From Bostrychus sinensis (Eukaryota; Chordata; Actinopteri; Gobiiformes; Eleotridae): a stretch of DNA of 64,000 nucleotides. The notes under the pieces are model-generated. The model was given only the letters and a program-made list of their open reading frames with translations. It had not been told where the DNA came from and ran no database searches. The DNA is taken from NCBI GenBank assembly GCA_020698575.1, contig CM036245.1, positions 14,097,479 through 14,161,478 of the forward strand. The letters are read 5' to 3'. A program made the translations under genes and the position numbers. This document shows positions 12,096-22,100 of this stretch, in pieces (position 1 is the first letter of the stretch; each line of letters begins with the position of its first letter).

Positions 12096-12915
12096 CTTTA
12101 TTATTAAGGATTTTAATAGATGAGTAAAAGGAATGTTTTTTTTTCATTTATTTGCTTTTTGTGCTGTCTCTCTGGGTAAGCAGACATATCCAGTGCAATG
12201 AAATGCCACTTGCTCTGTATTTTTGTCTACCATTAAATCAACAGTTTTGAAAATAAACCTAAGATTACACATGGAAGCCAGATCATTCTTATATACAGAT
12301 TGAAGTTAAATCCCTTTTTTCACATTCTCCCTCACAAATTGTTTCTCTTTTTGCCTTTCCTTTATAACAACTTGACACAGACTGCATTGGGCCAGCAGGA
12401 GGTTCGCCGTTCTCTCAACAGGAGTCTGCTCTCTCCACGACTTTTACGGCTTTCTGGAAACCGTCCTCACCGCTGCAGCTTTAATTAGTGGAAATTGGAA
12501 AAGTGCAAGGCATTTCTGGGTAAAACGGTTGAAATTGATGCCTGTGTAATAAAAGTTTTAATGCTTGCTGCTTGATTACATGTCGCCTGCTGGAAACAAA
12601 CTGAGAAGCGAAGCGTGATTGTGTGAGTCTGATCCACAGGCTTTGAGAGCCATTCCCACTGCTTTTAGACCCAGTCCCCAGCTGCTTGTTCAATTGCCGG
12701 TGATAATATCCTCTTGTTGTGAAGGCTTTATGTCTAAACTGCCTGTGTCTGCTCAGAAACCGATCATACCATCAGAGAAAACAAGTTAATCTTTTTTCAC
12801 ATAGTTTCAGTCGTGGAAATAAAAGAACAGTTACGTGCAAGTAGGGAGTGAGGTTAGTAGACTGCAGTAAACAGATTGTGGGTTCAATCCTGACAATGAT
12901 CTCTCTGAGTGGAGT
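12096..12915. other. No gene seen
   Basis: Nothing recognised on either strand. Confidence 0.4.
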
Positions 12916-13104
12916 CACCGATCAGGCATAACATTATGACCTAAAGTGAATAACAGATTATCTCTTCTTTATGGGTGAGATATACTGTATTAGGCAGCAA
13001 GTGAACATTTAGGCCTCAAAGTTGATGTGTCAGGAGAAAATACCGGTCAAGTGTAAGGATCTGAGCCACGGGCTTGTGGTCATAATGTTATGCTATGATT
13101 GGTG
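12916..13104. mobile_element. Tc1-type MITE (189 bp)
   Basis: Inverted ends CACCGATCAGGCATAACATT (12916) and, reversed, CACCAATCATAGCATAACAT (13104) share most bases over 26 bp. The interior matches the 49480-49695 and 59640-59797 copies (CTCAAAGTTGATGTGTCAGG, GTGTAAGGATCTGAG). It is non-autonomous. Confidence 0.7.
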
Positions 13105-13259
13105 CATGTCCTCCCCATGTTACTCTGGGCTCTCTCTGGCTCCAAAGACATGCCTGTGTCATTATCCAGAGTGTACCCCACCTAAGGCCCATAGCTGCAG
13201 GGATATGCTCCAGGCATCCATGACCCCTTGCAGCATAAGCATGAATGAATGAAATATTG

Positions 13260-13508
13260 ATAACCAGTTTATTGTCATGTTCCATGCTCCTGCCTGTGTC
13301 TTGTTTTGTGTCCATGTTTTGTTTCACCTGTGTTTTATTTTGATGTCTTGCCAGTCCTTGTCTTTTTCTGTTTTACTTCCTGCCTCCTGTGTTTCCTGCT
13401 TGTTTGATTGCCTGCCCTGCCCTGATGTGTTTCACCTTGACTCCTAGTTTATTTAGTCCCTGTGTTTTCTTCAGTTCTTTGTCGGGTCATTGTCAGTGTC
13501 AAGTCCTT
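13260..13508. repeat. T-rich dispersed repeat, left part; right part 14517-14760
   Basis: Repeated CCTGTGTTTT/CTTGTTTTGT-like wording and long pyrimidine tracts on both sides of the element at 13509-14516, suggesting one repeat split by an insertion. I recall similar sequence as a dispersed teleost repeat but cannot name its class. The T-rich frame at 14539-14760 is not a gene. Confidence 0.35.
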
Positions 13509-14516
13509 GGCTGAATCCAAAAAGGGAAACTTTTCAAGGAACTTCCTAGCTCCTTAAGCTATAACCAGATGTACGTGATCATCCGCCATGATAAGAACTG
13601 TCCAGATTGTCTTCTCAGTAATGAAGGAGGTAGGGAAAGGAGCTTCATTGTTTTAAATAGCTCCTTTAGCATAGGAAGCTCCAGAAGTTCCTTACCGTCC
13701 AGCGAGGAGTGAGGAGCTATCCCATAATCCACTGCGCCATCTCCCCAGTTTCGCCAAACTCGGTTAAGTGAGGCCGATCTCCGTGTGATGAGTTTTTGGA
13801 ATGAGTTAAAAGTGTCACTGCATGCCTCAGACTTTATTCCATAAAATTATCTGAATAAACCTCACTTTATAAAAGACTTAAAGCCTCCACAGAGTCAGTC
13901 TGACTCCTGATAAATGATTACTGTGCACTGCTGTGAGCTGGAGCTGCTTTGTGCACTTTTGTTTACATTTTAGAAAAACAAAACTTAAAAAGCATGTGGC
14001 TAATTAGCATAAATCCACAGCAGCGTTCAGTGTGACTGTGTTAATGCTGCTGTCCAGAGCAGAGACAGAGCTGCTGTCTGTGAGTCTCAGAGAATATTTA
14101 TCACAGCCTGCTCTGTGTGGATTACAGCAGTGTTTCAGGTTTAAACCTCTGAGTTTCTGTGAGTCAGAGATTATTCTAGAGTCTGTGGAGTAGCTTCTCT
14201 TATATGGAGTGATTTGGGGTAATTTCTGTATATTGTAATGTTAAAAAGATTATTTAAACTAGCGCTGCAGTGGAGGATAAGATGCGCTTATTGTAGCCCA
14301 TTTTCTGGGTGTTGTAGTTTTTATTAAACAGCTGTAGGTCCACGTAACTTCCCTGCTTGTTTCCGCCGCTGGGTTAGGATGGTCAAATCCTCCAAACAGC
14401 ACTGAAGCTCCTTCTCCTCACTGCAGTAGGAGTCTTACTGTTGACCTCATGATGTAGCTCTCAAAGGTTAAGGAGCAGGAGGAAAGAGGTAATATTTAAG
14501 GAATTTGGATTCAGCC
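13509..14516. mobile_element. Unclassified DNA element (1.0 kb) with 13-bp perfect inverted ends
   Basis: Ends GGCTGAATCCAAA (13509-13521) and TTTGGATTCAGCC (14504-14516). Subterminal AGCTCCTTAAG and its complement-like motifs recur. It interrupts a T-rich repeat resumed at 14517. No coding capacity and no clear target duplication. Confidence 0.5.
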
Positions 14517-14805
14517 CTGTCCAAGCCTGGTCTGTGTAGTGTCTGTTGTCTCCATGTCACCAGGTCCCTGTTTTCTCTGTAAATTGGATTTTGTTATTTA
14601 TTATTACCTTTTGGTTTTTGTTTCTACTTTGATATTTTTGTTATTGCTCCATTTTTGGGTTTTGGGATTTTTGTATTTGCATTTTTGTATTTCCTTTTTA
14701 TTTATTAAGGTTTTTTTTAATTTGCAGTCCTGTTTTTTTTTTTTTTTCCTTTTTCATTAATTGTAACCTATATAGAGTAATGTTTTTTTCATTTTTTACA
14801 TAAAC

Positions 14806-15066
14806 GCAATGACAACTGTTTGCATTTAGCTTTTGTTTGATTGTTCATGTCCAGATTTAAGTTGTATCCTTATAACTTTAGAACAGCTTTGAACTCACGT
14901 CTTTTATTTTTGAAGGGTCCACTGTGCTGTCATCTTGAATCAAATAACCGCTTGCCTACTGTGTAGTGCCTTCAATTCAGACACCTATTTTTTAAAATGT
15001 TCTCGTCCAATGAGCATGTCCAATTTATGCCAAAAGCAGCGTTGAGCATTCCACTTCTTGATTAAA
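14806..15066 (-). pseudogene. Decayed partial copy of gal3st2 exon 4
   Basis: The plus-strand sequence aligns collinearly with about 18414-18715 of exon 4 (residues about 371-470). Shared blocks include AAGTTGTATCCTT, CGTCTTTTATTTT, GAAGGGTCCAC, TTCAATTCAGACAC, GTTCTCGTCC/GCTCTCGTCC and CATTCCACTTCTTGATT. It has many substitutions and at least two deletions (about 13 nt and about 27 nt) that break the frame. No sequence matching exons 1-3, or the rest of exon 4, was found around it. It lies about 3.2 kb downstream of the intact exon in the same orientation, so a relic of a tandem duplication is the simplest explanation. Confidence 0.8.
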
Positions 15067-15990
15067 TGCAACGATACATAATTTAATTTTGGTCACTCTG
15101 TATGCACTGTAAATCAATAATATTAATTTTCAAATGCATCAATGTTTTGTTTTATGTGATAGGAAATACTAAATATAAAGCACTTTCTTTCAGGGATCAC
15201 AGTAAACGTTTGCATGGGCAATTTGTCAGGTTTTATACCAGATGCACTTCCCTCTTTTAAACACAAGATGTCAGTGTTTGGCTTTGTTTAATTCAGCCCT
15301 GTTTTCTTCATGGACAACAGCTTTATCTTGTGGCCAAAAATTTAACTACAAATATCTGATCGATTACATTAGCTGTTATCTTTGACTTATGTTTTACTTT
15401 TATTGTTTTGTTTTTAATGTCCAGTCTGTATTTTTTACTTTCAATAGTTAAAATAAACTGAATGTTGATAAATGCGCAGCAAAAAAGACACACTTCATCC
15501 TCATTTTGAAACGGTCGAAATAATTTATTCAGTGAACTGTAGCTTGGATTTGATCAAAGTAAAACACAAACAAAATAACTGAGACAAATATGTACAGAGA
15601 ACTCTAGGTTAAGATTTAAGACATAAAACATTAAAATTAACTGTACCCACGGCTAAAGAGCAAATGTGAAAATTCAAAATCAAAAAGTGGTCCCAATTGG
15701 GACCCAAATGAAAGCTGCAGGAGATAACGTAGAGCAGGTTTTGAGACGAGATTCAGAAAGATCTTTGGATTTGGAGAATAAGTTTCTCTTGTTTGGTCTT
15801 GTCTTTCCTTTGGTGACAACAGTTGGAGTTTAGCTTAAAGCTGCCATGAAATGTCAAAGCTTTTTCCTTCAAGTGCCACATTGAAAAGAAAAAAATATTT
15901 ATATGTAATTCCAGCTTCTTGACTAAAGTCTAACCCGGTTTGTCCACTTAAAATGTGTCTTTAAACAGACACTTTTAAACAGCAGCTTTA
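15067..15990. other. No gene seen; AT-rich spacer downstream of gal3st2
   Basis: Between the exon-4 relic and the Tc1-type terminal repeat at 15991 I recognise no coding or repeat structure. A minus-strand AATAAA lies at 15527-15532. It could be a distal polyadenylation signal if the gal3st2 3' UTR runs this far, but nothing else supports that. Confidence 0.35.
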
Positions 15991-18205
15991 CATTGATCAG
16001 CCAATACATTATGACCACCTTATCCTTCTGAACACACTTTTGGTCCAAACCAGAGGTGTATTTGAAAAAACCTGGATCAGTATTTCATTTCTGGTAATAG
16101 TATTAGTAGTACATATTATTAACCCTGTGTTCCTTAACAATTTATAGAATGATAATAAAGAGGCTATGAGCAGTATATATTTCGATATTTCATAAAAAGT
16201 ACCCACATGTGTGCCAAGATATGAGGTAAACATGTTTAAATCAAATATTAGTTTCACTAATAACAATGTTACAGTACATTTATTAACAATTAAAATATAT
16301 TTTACATATTGGCCAAGTTGTTTCTGTTTACATTTTTTGTTTTGGTTCTAAAACTGCATCGCTGATCGTCCAATCAGAAAAGTGTAAAGACTGGCAACCC
16401 ACAGACCATTGTTTTGATTTAGATTGCAGTACCGTTTTCAGACCAGTACGAGTGCATGCTGCTTACAGTACCTTTTAAACTGAAAACATTCTCATTCCCA
16501 AAACAGTGGTGTTCGCAATATTACTGTTGGTGTTGTTGCAATGGGTATGCACAGTCTAAAAAACTGTAAACAGACTACAGACAAGTGGTGTAACCAAAGA
16601 AAATGAGTGCAAACGTAGTGGTCTTTCTCCCTGATTTATAATAATAAACTAAAACTAGAGATGCTCAGAAGGAGCAGACCTCTGCAGGCCACTGCTCCTT
16701 TTTTTGCAAAATGTAAGGGTGTATTCACACCAGGAAAGTCCGTTGGTTCGCTTCTTTGGTCCGGATTGAGTCCGGACTTTATTTTTTTCGTTTGGTTTAG
16801 ATCGTATTCTCATTGCACTTTTTGCAAGTGGACTAAAGTTTGTAAACAGAAGCATGTGCATGATAATCGCTGCACCCATTGGCCAGAAATGACGCGGGCG
16901 GGGCAACGCAAAGACACGGGACCTAAGGAAAACAATCATGACGACTTGCGTGCTGCACTTGTTACCAGGATATTTATTCTGATTTTACAGCTACAAATCT
17001 GTGAAAAACATTTTAAATGTCAAGAGCAGCTAATTTGAAGTCAGTTTCACCACGCCCTACGTGCTCTACCCACAGCAGCCGTGCTGAGCAGAAAACGACA
17101 GAACAGGTCGGCTATAAGTGCAAATTTCAAGGAGGCACTGTATCTTCACTGTTCTAAGTTTGTCCACGCCTCGTGGCTTTTTGTGCAACTTCCACTGCTG
17201 TTTTATTTCCTTTAATGCCCGGCTATGGTGGCCCGTTAACTCCAAAACGGCTGGTAGCATTTGTAGTTGAGCCGGAACGGGGCCGGTTCATATTCACATC
17301 GTAAGTGAACCGTATGAGAGTCTGTTTGGAAGCGGACTGAGACCACCTCTTCAGACGGGTCTCAGTCCACTTGTTTGGTCTGGACCAGAGTTCGCTTGAG
17401 TGCATTCACACCTGCACACTTGGTCCAGACTAACGTGGGAAACGAACTCTGGTCCATTTTAACCAGACCAAATGAAGCAGGTGTGAATACACCCTAAGTG
17501 GCCAGACCTGAACCTGACGTGAACCAAGGATTTTCTAGTTCTGGGGTAAATACCACAGAATGCTTGTATCTCACAATGGTAATGACAACAGTAAAATAAT
17601 CATTTGCTCTTTCAGTGACCGCTAGAGGCTGATCATAGTATATTTGGGGTGACAAAACAAAAGGTTTAAAAAGCAGCCATCTGAACTTGGTTTTTAAAGT
17701 TGAAAACATTTTGCTTCTTATCCAAGAGGCAAGCTGGTTTTTATGCTCCTAGGAAGTGGTCAGCATCTTCAGACCTGAACAAACAGACCTGACTGTCCCC
17801 ATCACTCCAGCTGAGGACTAAGGACTCCTAATGACCTGAAACCACTGAGGCTCTTTCCATCTATTTAGTCTCCTTAACCAATAGAATTTAGTTTTGGGTC
17901 TAAAACTCCTAAAAATACGCATTGTTATTTGTCCCGATCTCTCATTTGTACAGGATATTTAGAGAAACGTAAAAACTCTGACTTTTAGCTTGTAGCTTTT
18001 AGCATATGTAACACTAATTACATCTATAAATAAACCTGCTAAATGGAGCCAGTGATGTTCTCTACCCGCTGACACACACACACACACACTGAGCTGATTG
18101 CCATTTGTTAAGACCAGTTTAAGCACAATTTGTGACTGTAAGTGGCTAATGATAAATCCTTTTTGTGGTCTGCAACCCTAGTCATAATGTTATGGCTGAT
18201 CATTG
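15991..18205. mobile_element. Possible Tc1/mariner-type element with nested insertion
   Basis: Left end CATTGATCAGCCAATACATT at 15991 and right end (reversed) CAATGATCAGCCATAACATT at 18205 form near-identical inverted repeats, each with TA on its outer side. The interior has no transposase-like frame and includes the Harbinger-like element at 16717-17494. Two separate insertions each keeping one end would look the same. The right end lies 21 bp downstream of the gal3st2 stop codon, so most of any 3' UTR would be element sequence. Confidence 0.45.
16717..17494. mobile_element. PIF/Harbinger-like non-autonomous DNA transposon (778 bp)
   Basis: Perfect 15-bp terminal inverted repeats GGGTGTATTCACACC (16717-16731) and its complement (17480-17494), flanked by the trinucleotide TAA on both sides (16714-16716, 17495-17497). 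A 3-bp TWA target duplication with GG-starting ends is typical of PIF/Harbinger. Open frames inside (for example 16661-17038) resemble no transposase, so this is a deletion derivative mobilised in trans. It has internal TTGGTCC/GGACCAG-like repeats near both ends. Confidence 0.75.
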
Positions 18206-18226
18206 TATGTTCAGAGACCCGTTAGC

Positions 18227-19156
18227 TCAGGGCGCAGTGGTTTTAGTGTGTGAACTAAGGAAACTTTGGGGCATTTTATAACGTGAGAATCTGGGTTTTA
18301 CGAAGTGTCTGTGCTCTTTGGGCCAGACCTGTCCCATCATAAAACCCTGTTTATGCAGTTGTGCCTTCTCTGGAAACTGCTGCAAGTACAGCTTCTCTGT
18401 ATACTGCAGCTCGGGCATGATGAACCGTTCGCATTTAGTTTTAGTTTGATTGTCCATGTCCGGATTCAAGTTGTATCCTTGAATAACGGCCGCCCCGTAT
18501 TGGAACGGCTTTAAACTTGCGTCTTTTATTTTCGAAGGGTCCACAGCGCCGCCATCTTTGAGACATATATCCGCTAGCTTAGTCTGTAGCGCTCTCAATT
18601 CAGACACTTCTTTTTCAAGTTGCTCTCGTCCGATGATCGTGTCCAATTTGTGCCAAAAACTAGCGTTAAAATGCAAGTAAATTCTCCAGTCCAGAGCATT
18701 CCACTTCTTGATTTTCTCAGTTGTTTCTGGGGAAAGTTTATGGCGAGTGCGGTCACTTCGACTGTTCAATTTAAAGGAAGCAATGTCCTCCAGCGACCAG
18801 CAGAGGGAGTGCCTGAGCAACACCATAGATTCTTCAAAATATTCGGAAATGAGAATGAGGCCGAAGTCGTGTTCAATGCCGGAAATGGCGTCGGAAACTC
18901 GTTGCTCAAGATCAGGGGAGTCAAAGGTCACGTTGTTGTTGAAGCCGAAGTCGAAAGCGAGAATGTTGTGAGCGTAGTGGTTGTTGGGGAGAGAGCCGTT
19001 GTAGTGCGTTTGGCTGGAGTTGAAAAAGTCGTCCAGTGTGGCTTTGCCGTGGAAAGCCTGGATGCTCTTGTAGTAAATAAATATGGACTCCATCATCGAG
19101 ATGGGATTTCGCAGGATGGAGAAGTAGAAGGTGTCCCGGGGCATCACCCTGGAAAC
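18227..19156 (-). CDS. gal3st2: gal3st2 exon 4, C-terminal catalytic domain and stop
   Basis: 930 nt: 309 codons and a stop at 18229-18227. The acceptor is TGTCCAG at 19163-19157. The nearby TTTCCAG, 9 bases further in, would break the frame after exon 3, so I chose the former, which gives VSRVMPRDTF and matches the family here. Residues 224-532. Seen: 3'-phosphate-binding segment FYFSILRNP (R239), MESIFIYYKS, ISEYFEESMVLLR, NALDWRIYLHFNASFW, KPFQYGAA..GYNL and MPELQYTEKL, all family hallmarks, plus NSS, NGS, NVT, NAS and NQT sequons. The last about 42 residues after QFPEKAQL are a basic tail I do not recognise from mammals. The 197-codon plus-strand frame is a shadow. Confidence 0.95.
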   Translation of the reverse strand, partial: VSRVMPRDTFYFSILRNPISMMESIFIYYKSIQAFHGKATLDDFFNSSQTHYNGSLPNNHYAHNILAFDFGFNNNVTFDSPDLEQRVSDAISGIEHDFGLILISEYFEESMVLLRHSLCWSLEDIASFKLNSRSDRTRHKLSPETTEKIKKWNALDWRIYLHFNASFWHKLDTIIGREQLEKEVSELRALQTKLADICLKDGGAVDPSKIKDASLKPFQYGAAVIQGYNLNPDMDNQTKTKCERFIMPELQYTEKLYLQQFPEKAQLHKQGFMMGQVWPKEHRHFVKPRFSRYKMPQSFLSSHTKTTAP

Positions 19157-22100
19157 CTGGACACAAACAGAAAATTACATCATCAGTGGTGTGTCATTGT
19201 CCTTCATCAGTAGTACACACACTGAACACTTTTTTAGGTACAACCCCACTCGAGCTCAAATCATCCAAAACTTTTAGAATTTACTGTTCTCCAATGGGCA
19301 AAAAAGTCACAAGATCACAGTCCAAAAGAGCACCTCCATGTGAGCCAACCATGTTATGCTACAAAGAATAAAGGTAGTTCTAGTGGCAAAAGTAGGTACT
19401 AAATCTGTGCTAGCAAAGTGGACCTAATAAAGTGGCCAATAATGAGTGGTTATACTGTTATGAGACAAAATATCACAAGAAACATTAAAGGTCCCCTATT
19501 ACTGTATTTTACGGACTATAAGTCACACTTTTTTTTCATAGTTTGGCTGGTCCTGCGACTTACAGTCAGTTGCGACTTATATATCAATATATATATAAAA
19601 TTTAACATAAACCAAGGAGTAAACATTACCGTCTACAGTCATGAGAGGGCACTCTAGGCTTGTGACAACTGTCAGTAGTATTCAGTGATGCAGAATGAGA
19701 TCGGGAGCTTGGTGAACTTGCTTTCTGGTAACTGGTTGTTGGCTCACTGGCTTGTTTTGTTAATTTAGGCTTTTCAGCCTCCCAGGTTTGTTCTTTATGC
19801 TATTGTGTAGCTAAATAACTGTTAATGTGTTACGTTAACATACCAAACCCCTATTCAGCCTGTTGTGCCATGTGCTGTTGTGTAGTTGATTAACTTGCCT
19901 TTCCAGATTAAATGTTGTTCTTGGTCTTGGATTTTGTGAAATAAATGTTTAAATAAATGTGACTTATAGTCCAGTGTGACTTATATATGTTTTTTCCACT
20001 TCATGACTCATTTTTTGATCGATGCAACTTATACTCTGGAGCCTGAAAAAAGCATAATATAGGAACTTTAACGTAATTAAATGGAGGGTGTGCAAGATAA
20101 TAAAACACACCAGTGCCTCTGAGGCTGTCAGACTCAGACCAGCTCCCACCCAGACTCTAGACAAGTAGGCTGGTGTTTACTCTATGTAATTACAGTATAT
20201 CGAGCTCATTTATCTTGTTGTTCCGGTCCCTTCCATCTGTTAGTGATCTTAATATGCGCAGCATATGGACCACACATGTCCCTAAGTGTTATTTAGGAAA
20301 GAAACTGCAGTCTTTGTCACGGCATTGCACTCCACAAGCTGCTGCACATATCTTTAACATTTATCAGTTTGAGTATGTAGACTGAGATTATCGCAGTAGT
20401 CTTTTATTTTTGCTTGAATTCATGTCCCTGTTGAACAGAGTTTGAGGATTTTTCACTTGTTTCCAAACATTGTGTGTCATCTTACTAAGGGGATGACAGA
20501 CAGCAGACAGCTGAAAATGTTTCATTGTAGTACTAGACTATAATGCAGTCCTGGTCTAATTTTATTTTAATTCTAATTTGGTCCACATTTAGTTCTGGTT
20601 TACCTCTGACTTTCTTCTTTAATCTTGTTTTAGTCTCAAATATTTCTGTTCTGGTTAAGCAATGGTTTTGAAACTTGGTAGTACCCAGTACAGTCTTGGA
20701 TTAGTCCAGGTTTGGCCTTGGTTTAATCCTAGTTTAGTTCTAAGTTTAGACCTGATTTAGACCTGGTTTGCATCTGTTTTGTGATTGTTGGAACGAAAAT
20801 TCCATCACGTGACCACGTGTACTGTGTCTTGTTATGTTATATTACTGTTGTGTTTTTGTATGTATGCTTTGCAAACTGTATTTAACTTTCTGGAGAGCGT
20901 GTGGCGGCGCTCGTAGTAGCTGCGGCTGGAGGCTTGCTCCAAATTCTTGCAATTTCCCCACTGAGGGACTAATAAAGGTATTCTTATTCTTATTAGTCCT
21001 AAATTGTTTGGTCTTTAGTCATGGTTTAGATTGGTTTTAGTCTTGGTTTAGACTTAAATCTAAATTAGGTTTTGTCCAAGTTTGACACCTGGTTTAGTTC
21101 TGGTTTTACATTGCTAACTATTACTTAAGTTGGGTTTTCTTCTATTTTTAGATCTGGTTTAGTTTTGGTTTACAAGTTTACACTAGTATTCTTAAATTCA
21201 GCCCTAGTTTGGCTTTGTGTTTTAGGTCTTGGTTTAGACCTGGTTTAATTTAGTTCCACTTCAGTCCTAGCCCTGGTTTAGTGTCCCCTTCCTGGACTCA
21301 CCTCAGACTTCTTGAACCTCATGTGGTTGCACATGATGTGAAACTCATTAAATTGTTGACTGGTCACCCCTTCCACAAAGTGCGGCGCAAAGAAAAAGGG
21401 ATAAAACAACTGGCTGTGTTTGTTCAATGGCAGAGCGAAAGTCAAGTTCCTGCTTTCCCCAAAACGGTACAAAATATTCAGGATGGTGCTGCTCGCCGTT
21501 TTGTGAGTCTTCAAGAAAACAATATGAGTTTTGGCTTTGCAGTTTGCAGAAAGAGACGAAGGTGCCAAAATTTTGCTTGGTGGAATGTATCTGAATTTTG
21601 TGACAGTGGCTTTATCACTCTGTTTGATTGAGATATGGTCCTCCTTTCGAAGTTGGGAGTTAATTTTCTCTGTGTGAAGAGATCTGAGTCCAGGTTTCAC
21701 GGTTAGTGCAGAGTTGGACCAAAGGTTTCCCAAAATGTTGTCCAGAGAAACTGGCTGAGGTTTGTTCACAGTGAAGTGAAGGTGAGACACTCCGGTCACT
21801 TTGTCACTTCTGAAAAAGAGAGACGAGGTAGAAACACAGTAAAACACAAGTACAGTATAATACAGTATTGTAACAGTAAGTACTAGACAGACCTAAAATA
21901 AATGTGACTTATTATTTCACATTTAGTAGAGTTAATTTTTTTATAATTGGTATTGTATTGTATTCAGTATTGTAAGTCAAAATCACTTTTAAATCCCTAA
22001 TTTAAAGGGGCTATATTATGCTAAATTTACTTTTCTGAGCTTTCTACCATGTTATAATGTTCCCTCTTCAAAAATATACCTGGAGTTGTGTAATCACACG

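Noticed and set aside
16661..17038. 125-codon frame as Harbinger transposase
   Set aside because: No DDE or Myb-like motifs; it starts outside the terminal repeat.
19145..19147. Start of gal3st2 at the MPRD segment in exon 4
   Set aside because: GTG ATG there is internal: the acceptor, the phase and upstream exons encoding the PAPS loop show that translation starts far upstream.
18620..19213. 197-codon open frame on the plus strand
   Set aside because: It lies antisense to gal3st2 exon 4; the minus-strand translation is clearly a sulfotransferase, so this is a shadow.
21281..21631. 116-codon plus-strand frame
   Set aside because: Shadow of gal3st2 exon 3.
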